35,708 bases of DNA, taken from positions 1-35,708 of the forward strand of contig DAIDGR010000008.1 of NCBI GenBank assembly GCA_027452265.1, in the 5' to 3' direction. Positions 25,680 to 34,581 of the stretch are shown piece by piece (positions within the stretch are counted from its first letter, which is position 1; each line of letters opens with the position of its first letter). This stretch comes from Caulobacteraceae bacterium (lineage in GTDB: Bacteria > Pseudomonadota > Alphaproteobacteria > Caulobacterales > Caulobacteraceae). Made by a program: the position numbers and the translations under genes. The notes under the pieces were generated by a model. The model ran no database searches. It was given only the letters and a program-made list of their open reading frames with translations, and had not been told where the DNA came from.

Positions 25680-27023
25680 TCAGGCGTCCGCGGGGCGCGG
25701 GAGCGGCAAGGAGACGCGCGCCCGCAGTCCGCCCTCGGGACGGTTCTTCAGCACCGCGTCGCCGCCATGCCCGCGGGCCACGGCGCGCACCACCGCCAGG
25801 CCAAGCCCGATTCCTCCCGTCTCGCGACTGCGTGAGGTTTCGACGCGGTGAAAAGGCTCGAACACCCGCTCGATGTCGTGCTCTGGGACGCCCGGGCCGT
25901 CGTCGTCGACCTCGATGATCGCCATGGAGCCCTCCCGGCTCACCCGCGCTCTCGCCGCCGAGCCGTATTTCAGGGCATTGTCCACGAGATTGACCACGAG
26001 GCGCTTCAGGGCCAACGGGTCGCCGTCGATGATCACCCGCTCGGCATGGTCGACCGAAGCGTCGGCGCCGGTGAGCGCGGCCTCGTCCATCACGGTCTCC
26101 ACCAAGGACGCAATCTCGAGCTTGCGCCGCTCGTGAGGCGTGGAGCTGTCGCGGATAAAGGCCATGGCCGAGGCGACCATCGCCTCCATCTGATCGATGT
26201 CGCGGATCAGCTTGGCCTGAAGGGGCTCATCCAGCCCGTCGATTCGAAAGCGCATCCGGGTCAGGGGCGTGCGAAGATCGTGGGCGATCGCCCCCAACAT
26301 GCCCATGCGCTCATCGACATAGCGCCGAAGACGGGCCTGCATGTCGTTGAAGGCGGCCGCGGCGGCAGCCACCTCGGCTGAGCCGGCCACGTCCAGCGGT
26401 GCGGCCATGGGGTCGCGGCCAAGGCGCTCGGCGCCCGCGGCCAGGGCTGCGATCGGCGCGGCCATTCGGCGTGAAAACATCCAGGAGAGCGGCGCCACCG
26501 CCGCGAGGGACGCCGCCAGGACAAACAAGAGCCGCTCCTGCCATGGATCGAGGCCAAAGGGGGTCGGACGGGCGCCGACCACCAGCCACGCGCCAGACGG
26601 CTGGCGAACATCCACCGAAAACCGGTCGACGAGCAGGGGCTCGGTGGCCTCAAGCAGCCACTCCCGTGGCGGCCGGGTCATGCCATAGGCGACAAACGGG
26701 CTCGACTTCTGATCGATAATGACATCGTCCGGCGCCAGGCCAAGGAAACGGGCGAGTTCATTGCGGAAGCGGGTGCGCCGCCCGCTCGGGGTCTGGGCTC
26801 TGGGGCGCTCCGGGCTGATGTGGGAGACAAAGCCGCTGAGATCCGGATTGCCCGTGGCCTCCGCGTTGCGCACGGCATTGGCGATTTCCGGAACCGTGTA
26901 GACCATCGGCCGGGGCGGGGGCAGGTTGAGGATCAGGATGACCGAAAGGGTCTGGGCGACGGCCAGACTGGTGATGATGAGGCCGAGCGTCTGAAGGAAT
27001 AGAGGCAGCCGCAAGGACGGCAT
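25680..27023 (-). CDS. Two-component sensor histidine kinase (HAMP-HisKA-HATPase)
   Basis: A 447-residue inner-membrane kinase. TM1 is about residues 8-33, a periplasmic sensor segment about 34-164, TM2 about 165-184, and the HAMP linker about 185-237. The dimerisation box is GAIAHDLRTPLTRMRF with phospho-acceptor H248. ATP-binding motifs are NLVDNALKYG (N box), DDGPGV (G1) and ETGGIGLGLAVVRA (G2). The periplasmic segment has RRTRFRNELARFLGLAPDD but no family I can name. The start ATG overlaps the upstream regulator stop by 1 nt (TGATG), so kinase and regulator are coupled. The signal is not deducible. Confidence 0.94.
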   Translation of the reverse strand: MPSLRLPLFLQTLGLIITSLAVAQTLSVILILNLPPPRPMVYTVPEIANAVRNAEATGNPDLSGFVSHISPERPRAQTPSGRRTRFRNELARFLGLAPDDVIIDQKSSPFVAYGMTRPPREWLLEATEPLLVDRFSVDVRQPSGAWLVVGARPTPFGLDPWQERLLFVLAASLAAVAPLSWMFSRRMAAPIAALAAGAERLGRDPMAAPLDVAGSAEVAAAAAAFNDMQARLRRYVDERMGMLGAIAHDLRTPLTRMRFRIDGLDEPLQAKLIRDIDQMEAMVASAMAFIRDSSTPHERRKLEIASLVETVMDEAALTGADASVDHAERVIIDGDPLALKRLVVNLVDNALKYGSAARARVSREGSMAIIEVDDDGPGVPEHDIERVFEPFHRVETSRSRETGGIGLGLAVVRAVARGHGGDAVLKNRPEGGLRARVSLPLPRPADA

Positions 27024-27775
27024 CAGGCGGTCCGGTTCACCTTCGGCGTGAAGATATAGCCCTCGCTGCGGACCGTGCGAATCAACTCGACCGCGCCGCC
27101 GCCGTCCTCAAGCTTGCGGCGCAGGCGGCTGATCTGAACGTCAATGGCGCGGTCGAAGGCATCCGACTGCGGTCCCCGCGCATATTCGAGGAGCTGGTCG
27201 CGGGTCAGGACACGCTGCGGGTGCTCCACGAAGGCGCGGAGCAGGGAGAACTCGCCGCTGGAGAGGTTCACCACAACTCCGCTCGGCGAGCGCAGCTCGT
27301 GGCGCACCAGATCCAGACGCCATCCCGCGAACTCGCAGGCCGCGCCAAGGTTGCCATCGGTCGGCGGCGCGTCGCGGCGTCGGCGCAGGACCGCCCGCAC
27401 CCGGGCAAGCAGCTCGCGCGGATTGCAGGGCTTGGGCAGGTAGTCGTCCGCGCCCAGCTCCAGGCCAATGATGCGGTCCGTCTCCTCGCCCATGGCGCTG
27501 AGCATGATCACGGCAGGTCCTTCGGGCCGCGCCAGGCGCCGACAGATGGACAGCCCGTCTTCTCCGGGGAGCATCAGGTCGAGAACCACAAGATCCGGTG
27601 ATTTGCGGGACATGGCGCGTTCCATTTCCGGACCGTCGGCCGCCGTCTCAACGGCGTAACCATGTCGCGACAAGAACTCCGACACGACATCCCGTATGCC
27701 TGGGTCGTCGTCGACGAGAAGAATGTGTTCTGCGGCCATGTCGGTTTCCAACGTCTGAGAATTCATTTGGTTCAT
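27023..27775 (-). CDS. OmpR/PhoB-type response regulator, partner of the adjacent kinase
   Basis: A 250-residue regulator. The receiver domain (about 17-130) has the acidic pair D22/D23, phospho-acceptor D66 in VVLDLMLPGEDG, the Ser switch in MLSAMGEE and K115 in DYLPKP. The winged-helix output domain (about 148-247) has LSSGEFSLLRAFVEHPQRVL and the C-terminal recognition segment VDVQISRLRRKLEDGG then IRTVRSEGYIF. I place the start at ATG 27775, which has GAGG 7 nt upstream. A downstream ATG at 27739 (MAAEHILL) is possible, and the 27973 frame extension is not. Two palindromes lie in its promoter (27799-27839), suggesting autoregulation. The upstream MBL gene is separated by 91 bp. Confidence 0.93.
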   Translation of the reverse strand: MNQMNSQTLETDMAAEHILLVDDDPGIRDVVSEFLSRHGYAVETAADGPEMERAMSRKSPDLVVLDLMLPGEDGLSICRRLARPEGPAVIMLSAMGEETDRIIGLELGADDYLPKPCNPRELLARVRAVLRRRRDAPPTDGNLGAACEFAGWRLDLVRHELRSPSGVVVNLSSGEFSLLRAFVEHPQRVLTRDQLLEYARGPQSDAFDRAIDVQISRLRRKLEDGGGAVELIRTVRSEGYIFTPKVNRTA

Positions 27776-27798
27776 CGCTTGGCCTCGAGGCAATTTTT

Positions 27799-27819
27799 CG
27801 AACGAACACGTTTCATTCG
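27799..27819. promoter_or_regulatory. Imperfect palindrome upstream of the response regulator
   Basis: CGAACGAA-CACGT-TTCATTCG pairs 7 of 8 bases across a 5-bp centre, 24 bp upstream of the regulator start. Position and symmetry fit an autoregulatory site of the two-component system or another repressor, but no known consensus is matched. Confidence 0.35.
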
Positions 27820-27825
27820 CGACAC

Positions 27826-27839
27826 AATTCACGGGAATT
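27826..27839. promoter_or_regulatory. Second palindrome upstream of the response regulator
   Basis: AATTC-ACGG-GAATT is a 5-bp inverted repeat with a 4-bp centre, 7 bp beyond the 27799-27819 palindrome. The AT-rich core in this GC-rich region suggests a promoter-proximal element. It is too short to identify a binding protein. Confidence 0.25.
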
Positions 27840-27866
27840 CCGACGGGTTGGAGTCTGCCACAAGTC

Positions 27867-28556
27867 TCAGGCCTGAGCCAACGCCGCGTCCGATACGAAT
27901 GGGTTGGTCCTGCGTTCCGCGCCGAAGGTGGAAATCTGATTGTGCCCGGGGACGAAAGTGACGTCGTCGCCAAGGGGCCAGAGCTTGCCGGTGATGGATT
28001 TGATCAGCTGGCCGTAATCCCCACGGGGGAAGTCGGTTCGGCCGATCGATCCGGCGAACAGAACATCGCCGACCTGAGCAAACCGGGCCTGGCGGTGAAA
28101 GAAGACCACATGGCCGGGGGTGTGTCCGGGACAGTGGAACACCTCAAAGTGCGTTTCGCCCAGGGTTACGATGTCGCCGTCGCCCAGCCAGCGCGATGGA
28201 ACGAAGGCCCGGGCTTCCGGCATGCCCCAGCGGGCGCCCGCCTCGGCCATGCCATCGATCCAGAACTGGTCGTCCGGATGGGGGCCTTCGATCGGAGCGC
28301 CGCTCGCTTCCTGAAGGGCGGACGCCCCACCGGCATGGTCGAGATGGGCGTGGGTCACCCAGATCTTCTCCAGGGTCAGGTCTTGCTGTTCGAGGATCGC
28401 GCGCAGGCGGCTGACCTCGCCGCCCGGATCGATCACGGCCGCTTTTCGAGTCTTCTGGCACCAGACAATGGTGCAGTTCTGCTGCAGCGGGGTCACGGGC
28501 GCGACAAGGGCGCGGATTGCGGGGGGCTCGAGGGAGGCGGACGACGCATCCGGCAT
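27867..28556 (-). CDS. MBL-fold hydrolase, GloC/YcbL-like (glyoxalase II type)
   Basis: A 229-residue metallo-beta-lactamase-fold hydrolase, probably acting on S-D-lactoylglutathione or related thioesters. Metal-binding motifs: WVTHAHLDHAGG with H69, H71, D73 and H74; VFHCPGHTPGHVVFF; GDVLFAGSIGRTDFPRGD with the bridging Asp; and PGHNQISTFGAERRTNPFV near the C-terminus. The last motif is usually PGHGPxTTIGxERRTNPF in YcbL/GloC, so the shape is typical with a local NQIS variation. It is divergent from the mmsB-like gene and upstream of the response regulator on the same strand. Confidence 0.9.
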   Translation of the reverse strand: MPDASSASLEPPAIRALVAPVTPLQQNCTIVWCQKTRKAAVIDPGGEVSRLRAILEQQDLTLEKIWVTHAHLDHAGGASALQEASGAPIEGPHPDDQFWIDGMAEAGARWGMPEARAFVPSRWLGDGDIVTLGETHFEVFHCPGHTPGHVVFFHRQARFAQVGDVLFAGSIGRTDFPRGDYGQLIKSITGKLWPLGDDVTFVPGHNQISTFGAERRTNPFVSDAALAQA

Positions 28557-28760
28557 GGCCAGTTTTCCAGACGTCTCAAGGCGATGGAGGGTTGGCGACG
28601 CTTCCGACTTACGCGCTTAAAGTCAATCCATCCGTAGCCTCAACGCCTGAGCCGCGACGACACGCGCGCGGGTCGGGGGGCCTGACGCCGGGATGGAGCT
28701 GTTCTAAGAGGCGTGCGGGGAAGGATGGTTCCCGGCGACGAGGCAAGAGCAAGGCGGCGC

Positions 28761-29654
28761 ATGACGACGATCGGATTCATTGGCCTCGGGCATATGGGGC
28801 TTGGAATGGCCGCCAATCTCGCCAAGGCTGGCGGAGAGGTCAGGGCCTACGACCTTTCGGACGCGGCCTTGGCCAAGGCGCGGGACGCGGGCTGCGTGAT
28901 CGTGGCGGGCGCCGCCGAGGCCGTCGCCGGCGCCGAAGCGGTGATCACCATGCTGCCGGCGGCGAGCCATGTGAGCGGGGTCTGGCGCGAGGCCATTCTG
29001 CCCAACGCGGCGGCGGGCGCCCTGCTGATCGACTGTTCGACGATCGACGTGGAGACGGCGCGCGCCCTGGCTGGCGAAGCCGTTGCAGCAGGCTTGCGAG
29101 CGGCGGACGCCCCGGTCTCTGGCGGCGTCGCCGGCGCCGAGGCCGGAACCCTCGCCTTTATGGTGGGGTGCCCTCAGGACCAGTTCGACGGGGTCAAGGC
29201 TGTGCTGGCGCCCATGGCGCGGACCATCACCCATGCCGGAGAGGCCGGGGCGGGGCAGGCCGCCAAGATCTGCAACAACATGCTTCTGGGCATCAGCATG
29301 GCCGGGGTCAGCGAGGCCTTCGCCCTGGCCGAGCGTCTGGGGCTCGACCCGGCGCGCTTCTTCGAGATTGCTTCGAACTCCTCGGGGCAATGTTGGTCGC
29401 TCACCAGCTATTGTCCCTGGCCAGGGCTTGTCCCGAGCGCGCCGGCCAATCGGGGCTATGAGGGCGGTTTCCTGACGGCGCTGATGTCCAAAGATCTGAA
29501 GCTGGCCCAGCAGGCCGCGGCAAAGGTCGGCGCGGCGACGCCTCTGGGGGCCCAGGCCCAGGCCACCTATGCCCTGTTTGAGGCCATGGGCTATGGCCAG
29601 AAAGATTTTTCGGCCCTATTGCAACTTTTGCGCGGCCGGGTCGCCGAACTTTAG
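28761..29654 (+). CDS. mmsB: 3-hydroxyisobutyrate dehydrogenase
   Basis: A 297-residue beta-hydroxyacid dehydrogenase oxidising 3-hydroxyisobutyrate to methylmalonate semialdehyde in valine degradation, using NAD. The Rossmann motif GFIGLGHMGLGMA (residues 5-17) is followed by DAPVSGGVAGAEAGTLAFMV (substrate loop, SGG at 120-122), catalytic K169 in GAGQAAKICNNMLLG, and the substrate segment CWSLTSYCPWPGLVP then KDLKLAQQAA. The CPWPGxVPxxPxNxxY signature is specific to HIBADH over tartronate-semialdehyde reductase. The start ATG has AAGG about 8 nt upstream; the earlier frame start at 28713 has no family support. Confidence 0.92.
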   Translation: MTTIGFIGLGHMGLGMAANLAKAGGEVRAYDLSDAALAKARDAGCVIVAGAAEAVAGAEAVITMLPAASHVSGVWREAILPNAAAGALLIDCSTIDVETARALAGEAVAAGLRAADAPVSGGVAGAEAGTLAFMVGCPQDQFDGVKAVLAPMARTITHAGEAGAGQAAKICNNMLLGISMAGVSEAFALAERLGLDPARFFEIASNSSGQCWSLTSYCPWPGLVPSAPANRGYEGGFLTALMSKDLKLAQQAAAKVGAATPLGAQAQATYALFEAMGYGQKDFSALLQLLRGRVAEL

Positions 29655-29735
29655 ACGGTCGCGTGCGCTTTCGCCTCATGCCGGGCGGGGGCAAGCCTGT
29701 CGATCAGGATGAACCGGAAAGGCCTCCGCGAGGAC

Positions 29736-30962
29736 ATGGACTACAAGGCCGCGTTCGAAGCCGCCGTGCGCAAGGTGCGCGATGAAGGACGGTATCGGGT
29801 TTTCGCCGATCTCAAACGCCACCGCGGCGCATTTCCGCGCGCCGATTGGCGGACCCCCTCGGGCAAGGTGCGCGAGGTCGTCGTTTGGTGCTCCAACGAC
29901 TATCTGGGCCAGGGGCAGAACGATGCGGTGATCGCCGCCATGCATCGCGCTCTGGATGAGGCCGGAGCCGGTTCGGGCGGGACGCGGAACATCTCGGGCA
30001 CCACCTCCTATCATGTGGAGCTGGAGCGCGAACTTGCGGACCTGCACGGCAAGCCCGCGGCCCTGCTGTTCACTTCGGGCTACGTCTCCAATCAGGCGAC
30101 TCTTGCGACGCTGCAGAAGATCCTTCCTGGGCTGATCATCTTCTCGGACGCCCTGAACCACAATTCGATGATCGCGGGCATCCGTCAGGGCGGCGGTCCG
30201 CGCCATATCTTTCGCCATAACGATCTCGAGCATCTGGAAAGCCTGCTGGCCGCCGCGCCGGCCGACTCTCCCAAGCTGGTGGCCTTCGAGAGCGTTTACT
30301 CGATGGACGGCGATATCGCCGATCTGGCGGCGACGGCGGCATTGGCCAAGCGCTACGGCGCCTTGACCTATCTCGACGAGGTGCATGCGGTGGGCCTCTA
30401 TGGCCCGCGCGGCGGCGGCGTCTCCGAGCGGGATGGCGTCGCCGACCAGATCGACATTATCGAGGGCACGCTCGGCAAGGCGTTCGGCGTCATGGGTGGC
30501 TACATCACCGGCGACGCCGTCCTGATCGACGCCATTCGCTCGCATGCGGATGGGTTTATCTTCACCACGTCTCTGCCGCCGGTTCTGAGCGCGGGGGCTC
30601 TTGAGAGCATCCGCTGGCTGAAGGCGCATGATGAAGTGCGCACCCAGCACCAGGAGCGAGCGGCGAGCCTGAAGCGGCGTCTTGTCGAGGCTGGCCTTCC
30701 GGTCATGCCCTCCGTCAGTCACATCGTACCGGTGCTGGTGGGCAACCCCGTGCATTGCAAGTTGATCTCGGACGTCCTGCTCGAGGATCACGGGATCTAC
30801 GTACAGCCGATCAACTATCCGACGGTTCCCAAGGGGACTGAGCGCCTCCGCTTTACGCCCACGCCGTTTCACACCGACGCCATGATGGACCAGCTCGTCG
30901 CCGCCCTGGAGGCTCTTTGGGCGCGGTGTAATATTCAGCGACTCGGCGGCCACGCCGCCTGA
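29736..30962 (+). CDS. hemA: 5-aminolevulinate synthase (C4 pathway)
   Basis: Condenses glycine with succinyl-CoA to 5-aminolevulinate with PLP, the first step of tetrapyrrole synthesis in alphaproteobacteria. From ATG 29736 the protein has 408 residues, the usual length. Visible motifs: [12 protein letters not shown] near 25-36, NDYLGQ near 54-59, [19 protein letters not shown] near 79-97, [13 protein letters not shown] near 214-226 (D214 and H217 contact PLP) and [13 protein letters not shown] with Schiff-base K248. An in-frame ATG at 29709 would add 9 residues; neither start has an ideal Shine-Dalgarno, and I chose the one matching relatives. It lies 81 bp after mmsB on the same strand. 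Confidence 0.96.
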   Translation: MDYKAAFEAAVRKVRDEGRYRVFADLKRHRGAFPRADWRTPSGKVREVVVWCSNDYLGQGQNDAVIAAMHRALDEAGAGSGGTRNISGTTSYHVELERELADLHGKPAALLFTSGYVSNQATLATLQKILPGLIIFSDALNHNSMIAGIRQGGGPRHIFRHNDLEHLESLLAAAPADSPKLVAFESVYSMDGDIADLAATAALAKRYGALTYLDEVHAVGLYGPRGGGVSERDGVADQIDIIEGTLGKAFGVMGGYITGDAVLIDAIRSHADGFIFTTSLPPVLSAGALESIRWLKAHDEVRTQHQERAASLKRRLVEAGLPVMPSVSHIVPVLVGNPVHCKLISDVLLEDHGIYVQPINYPTVPKGTERLRFTPTPFHTDAMMDQLVAALEALWARCNIQRLGGHAA

Positions 30963-31048
30963 TGGTCCAAGCCCCGGCCTGTCGTCGACCGCGCACCCCG
31001 CGTGGCCGTCCAATCTGATCTGTCGCGTCCGAATCCTGAGGAAATCCC

Positions 31049-32359
31049 GTGAGCCTCGTCCAAGACCTGACCCCCGCTTCTCACTCCGAGGGGCTCGCCA
31101 TGACCCCGCTCAAGGATCAGGACCCTGATCTCGCCGCCATGATGGGTCGCGAGCTCCACCGACAGCAGACGCAGATCGAATTGATCGCGTCAGAGAACAT
31201 CGTGTCCCGCGCGGTGCTCGAGGCTCAGGGCTCGGTGCTGACCAACAAATACGCCGAGGGCTATCCCGGGAAGCGCTATTACGGCGGCTGTGAATGGGTC
31301 GATGAGGTCGAAAGCCTGGCCATCGCCCGGGCCAAGCGTCTGTTCGACTGCGCCTGGGCCAATGTTCAGCCGCATTCCGGCTCGCAGGCCAACCAGGCCG
31401 TGTTCATGGCCCTGATGAAGCCCGGCGATACCTTCATGGGCATGGACCTCGCGGCCGGGGGGCACCTCACCCACGGCAAGTCGGTAAATCAGTCGGGTAA
31501 ATGGTTCCAGCCGATCTCCTATGGGGTGCGGCCGCAAGACGCCCTGATCGACTATGAGGCCATGGAAGAGTTGGCGGAGACCCATCGGCCCAAGGTGATT
31601 ATCGCTGGCGGATCGGCCTACAGTCGAACGATCGATTTCGCGCGCTTCCGCCGCGCCGCGGACAAGGCCGGCGCCCGGCTGATGGTCGATATGGCGCACT
31701 TTGCGGGCCTCGTGGCCGGTGGCGTCTTTCCAAGCCCGCTCGGCTTTGCCGATGTGGTGACGACGACGACCCACAAGACCCTGCGCGGCCCGCGCGGCGG
31801 ATTGATTCTCTCCAACGACCTGAAACTCGGCAAGAAGATCGACTCGTCCGTGTTCCCGGGGCTCCAGGGCGGACCGCTGATGCATGTCATCGCCGCCAAG
31901 GCGGTGGCGTTCGGCGAGGCGCTGCAGCCGGAATTCAAGAGCTATGCGGCGCGCGTCGTCGCCACCGCCCGCGCCCTGGCCGACTGTTTGATCTCGCGGG
32001 GACTGGCCATCGTCTCCAACGGCACCGACAGCCACCTCATGCTGGTGGATCTGAGGCCCAAGGGCGTAACCGGTCAGGCCGCCGAAATTGCCCTCGAGCG
32101 GGCTGGGATCACCTGCAACAAGAACGGCATTCCCTTTGATCCCCAGCCCCCGGCGGTGACCTCCGGACTTCGCCTGGGTACGCCGGCCGGCGCCACGCGT
32201 GGGTTTGGCGAATCGGAGTTCCGTCAGGTGGGCCACTGGATCGCCGATGTGATCGATGGGCTCGCCGCGAAGGGTGAGGGGGGGGATCCCGAGGTCGAAG
32301 CCCGGGTCCGCGGCGGGGTCGAGGCCCTGACCGCCCGCTTCCCGATCTACCGGGACTGA
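31049..32359 (+). CDS. glyA: Serine hydroxymethyltransferase
   Basis: Interconverts serine and glycine with tetrahydrofolate, supplying one-carbon units and glycine (also the substrate of hemA just upstream). The 436-residue protein starts at GTG 31049, with GAGGA 6-7 nt ahead. Family motifs: [13 protein letters not shown] near 45-57, [21 protein letters not shown] near 64-85, [12 protein letters not shown] near 131-142, and [14 protein letters not shown] with PLP-binding K243. The C-terminus [11 protein letters not shown] is typical. The stop is 4 bp before nrdR, so glyA-nrdR-nusB-thiL probably form one operon. Confidence 0.98.
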   Translation: MSLVQDLTPASHSEGLAMTPLKDQDPDLAAMMGRELHRQQTQIELIASENIVSRAVLEAQGSVLTNKYAEGYPGKRYYGGCEWVDEVESLAIARAKRLFDCAWANVQPHSGSQANQAVFMALMKPGDTFMGMDLAAGGHLTHGKSVNQSGKWFQPISYGVRPQDALIDYEAMEELAETHRPKVIIAGGSAYSRTIDFARFRRAADKAGARLMVDMAHFAGLVAGGVFPSPLGFADVVTTTTHKTLRGPRGGLILSNDLKLGKKIDSSVFPGLQGGPLMHVIAAKAVAFGEALQPEFKSYAARVVATARALADCLISRGLAIVSNGTDSHLMLVDLRPKGVTGQAAEIALERAGITCNKNGIPFDPQPPAVTSGLRLGTPAGATRGFGESEFRQVGHWIADVIDGLAAKGEGGDPEVEARVRGGVEALTARFPIYRD

Positions 32360-32363
32360 CGCC

Positions 32364-32888
32364 GTGCGCTGTCCTTTCTGCGGCGAGCTGGAAAGCCAGG
32401 TGAAGGACAGCCGTCCAAGCGAGGACGGTGCGGCGATCAGGCGGCGGCGCCAGTGTCCGCAGTGCGGCGGACGATTCACGACGTTCGAGCGGGTTCAGCT
32501 TCGTGAGCTGACCATCCTCAAGCGTTCGGGGCGGCGGGCGCCGTTCGACCGGGAGAAGCTGGTGCGCTCGATCATTGTCGCCGTGCGCAAGCGACCCGTG
32601 GATCCCGAGCGCATTGAGCGCATGGTCAATGGCATCACCCGTCGCCTGGAGAGCCTTGGCGAGACCGAGCTGCCCTCACACGTGGTCGGTGAAATGGTCA
32701 TGCGCGCCCTCAAGCAACTCGATGACGTGGCCTATGTCCGCTACGCGTCGGTCTATCGCGATTTTCGACATACCGACGACTTCGTCCGGTTTCTGGGCGA
32801 TGAGGGCCTGGGCGAAGACACGACCGAGGACGAGGGGGCTCTCGATGGGCCGGAGGCCGGACCAAAGGGCAGGGGGGAGGGGGCATGA
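32364..32888 (+). CDS. nrdR: Transcriptional repressor NrdR
   Basis: A 174-residue zinc-ribbon and ATP-cone repressor that senses ATP/dATP and shuts down ribonucleotide reductase genes at paired NrdR boxes. The GTG start gives MRCPFCG with the ribbon Cys C3, C6, C31 and C34 ([12 protein letters not shown]). The ATP-cone (about 49-139) includes [20 protein letters not shown] and [13 protein letters not shown]. The C-terminal tail (about 150-174) is longer than in E. coli, acidic then Gly/Arg-rich. The stop overlaps the nusB ATG by 4 nt. Paired NrdR-like boxes occur in this window at 8447-8494. Confidence 0.96.
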   Translation: MRCPFCGELESQVKDSRPSEDGAAIRRRRQCPQCGGRFTTFERVQLRELTILKRSGRRAPFDREKLVRSIIVAVRKRPVDPERIERMVNGITRRLESLGETELPSHVVGEMVMRALKQLDDVAYVRYASVYRDFRHTDDFVRFLGDEGLGEDTTEDEGALDGPEAGPKGRGEGA

Positions 32889-33340
32889 CCCGCGCGCCGC
32901 GTCAGGCGCGTTCGGTCGCCCGGCTGGCGGCTGTCCAGGCGCTTTACCAGATGGAGATGTCCGGCGCCGGCGTCGAGGCGGTGATCCGCGAGTTCGACCA
33001 GCACCGTTTTGACCGTGACCTGGAGGGAGAACCCCTGGCCCAGGCGGATGAAGCCTTCTTCGCCGACCTTTTGCGGGGTGTGGTGGGGGAGCGCGCGGCG
33101 ATTGATGCGCAAATCGCGGCCCGTCTGGCCGAAGGCTGGCGGCTTGAGCGATTGGACTCCACCGTTCGCGCGATTTTGAGATGCGCCGTGCACGAGTTGG
33201 AGGGCCCCTACGGCACCCCGGCGGAGGTGGCGATCAACGAATATGTCGAGGTGGCCAAGTCCTTTTTCGGCGTCGGCGCGGAGACGGCCTTCGTCAACGG
33301 CGTGCTGGACCGGCTGTCTGGCGATGACCGGTCCGCCTGA
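32885..33340 (+). CDS. nusB: Transcription antitermination factor NusB
   Basis: A 151-residue all-helical antitermination factor that binds boxA with NusE in rRNA operons. The N-terminal RNA-binding segment [19 protein letters not shown] (about 10-28) and the C-terminal [19 protein letters not shown] with FVNGVLDRL (about 104-145) are diagnostic. Its ATG overlaps the nrdR stop by 4 nt and its end overlaps the thiL start by 17 nt. Riboflavin genes, often present between nrdR and nusB in other alphaproteobacteria, are absent here. Confidence 0.96.
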   Translation: MTRAPRQARSVARLAAVQALYQMEMSGAGVEAVIREFDQHRFDRDLEGEPLAQADEAFFADLLRGVVGERAAIDAQIAARLAEGWRLERLDSTVRAILRCAVHELEGPYGTPAEVAINEYVEVAKSFFGVGAETAFVNGVLDRLSGDDRSA

Positions 33341-34313
33341 CGAATTCGCCTGGATCGACAGGCTGCGTCGTCTGACGCGAGGCGATCCTCGCGCCCTGGA
33401 CCTGCGTGACGATGCGGCGGTGATTCAGGCCCGGCCCGGTCGCGATCTCGTCGTTTCGGTCGACGCCATGGTCGAGGGGGTCCATTTCCTGTCAGGCGAG
33501 CGCCCAGACCGGATCGCCCAAAGACTGTTGCGCACCAGCCTGTCGGACCTCGCGGCCAAGGCGGCCAGACCGTTCGGCTATTTCCTCACCACGGCTTGGC
33601 CGGCCGATCGCCCCTGGGCCTACCGCGACGCCTTCATCTCTGGCCTGGCCGAGGATGGAGACGCGTTTGGCGTGGCGCTACTGGGCGGAGACACCGTGAC
33701 GACCTCAGGGCCCTTGACGCTGAGCGCCACGGTCCTCGGCTGGGTTGAGGCGGGACGGGCGGTTCCGCGCTCAGGCGCGCGCGCCGGTGATGCTGCGGTG
33801 ATCTGCGGCGTGATCGGCGATGGGTGGCTGGGCCTGAAGGCCGCGCGCGGCGAGCTCTCTGATCCGGGAGGACGGCTGGCGAGCCATTATCGTACGCCCA
33901 GGCCCTTGCTCGCCCTGGCTGAGGCCCTGCGGACGCACGCCGCGGCGGCAGCGGACGTGTCCGACGGGCTTCTGGCGGATCTTGGTCATGTGGCGCGGGC
34001 CAGCGGATGTCTGGCGGTTGTCGATCTGGACCAGCTTCCTCTCTCGCTCTCAGCCGCCGCCTGGTGCGCGGATCAGGAAGACGAGGCCACAGCCCGTCTG
34101 GCCCTGGCCAGCGGCGGCGACGACTACGCTCTGGTCTGCGCGGTCACGCCGGGGGCGGTCGGCGCCTTTGTCGACGCCTGCGCGGCAAAGGGCGTTCCGG
34201 CCGCGTGCGCGGGTCAATTCCTGGCGGCCCAGGACGGCGAGGCGGCGGGCCTGATCCAGGCCCGGTTTCAGGGCCGGGACGTGCATGTGAGCGAAACGGG
34301 CTGGCGGCACTGA
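33324..34313 (+). CDS. thiL: Thiamine-monophosphate kinase
   Basis: Phosphorylates thiamine monophosphate to thiamine diphosphate using ATP. From ATG 33324 it has 329 residues, close to E. coli ThiL (325). Key PurM-like motifs: RDDAAVI near 28-34 (metal-binding Asp), [12 protein letters not shown] near 45-56, [10 protein letters not shown] near 75-84, [19 protein letters not shown] near 119-137, [18 protein letters not shown] near 211-228 and SGGDDYALV near 263-271. It overlaps nusB by 17 nt in another frame; a longer start inside nusB (33243) has no family support. Nothing in the downstream 268 bp is coding. Confidence 0.95.
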   Translation: MTGPPDEFAWIDRLRRLTRGDPRALDLRDDAAVIQARPGRDLVVSVDAMVEGVHFLSGERPDRIAQRLLRTSLSDLAAKAARPFGYFLTTAWPADRPWAYRDAFISGLAEDGDAFGVALLGGDTVTTSGPLTLSATVLGWVEAGRAVPRSGARAGDAAVICGVIGDGWLGLKAARGELSDPGGRLASHYRTPRPLLALAEALRTHAAAAADVSDGLLADLGHVARASGCLAVVDLDQLPLSLSAAAWCADQEDEATARLALASGGDDYALVCAVTPGAVGAFVDACAAKGVPAACAGQFLAAQDGEAAGLIQARFQGRDVHVSETGWRH

Positions 34314-34329
34314 GGCGGCGGCCTCCCTA

Positions 34330-34393
34330 GCCTGAGCCTGGCCTCGCCTGAGCTTGGCCTCGCCTGTGCCTAGCCTCGCCTGAGCCTGGGCGG
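34330..34393. repeat. Four imperfect copies of a 16-bp tandem repeat
   Basis: The unit GCCTGAGCCTGGCCTC is repeated head to tail at 34330, 34346, 34362 and 34378. The second copy differs by one base and the third by two (GCCTGTGCCTAGCCTC). The fourth begins the same but diverges after GCCTGAGCCTGG. It is downstream of thiL and 189 bp before the pyrophosphatase start, so it could lie in a leader or terminator region. Confidence 0.9.
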
Positions 34394-34581
34394 CATCGAG
34401 CATGACAACACGCATCGCGCGTTGACGGCGGAGGCGTTTGGCGGCATTGCCCCCTGGCTTACACAGCCGAGCCTTCCCTTTCCGGAGGATTCGGCGTGTT
34501 CATTCATAGCCTCGCGCCAGGCTTTCAAAGAGACGCCCCTCAACGGGCGTCACGCCGGCGCCGCAAGGGGATTGTTGCAAG
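34394..34581. other. Non-coding region before the pyrophosphatase gene
   Basis: 188 bp with no gene I can support. It contains scattered short AT-containing patches (for example ATTGTTGCAA just ahead of the start codon), and the promoter of the following gene must be here or upstream of the repeats. I see no clean -35/-10 pair and no riboswitch fold that I can name. Confidence 0.4.

Noticed and set aside
29709-29735. Longer hemA start adding nine residues
   Set aside because: The extra residues do not match relatives, and the start at 29736 gives the normal ALA synthase length.
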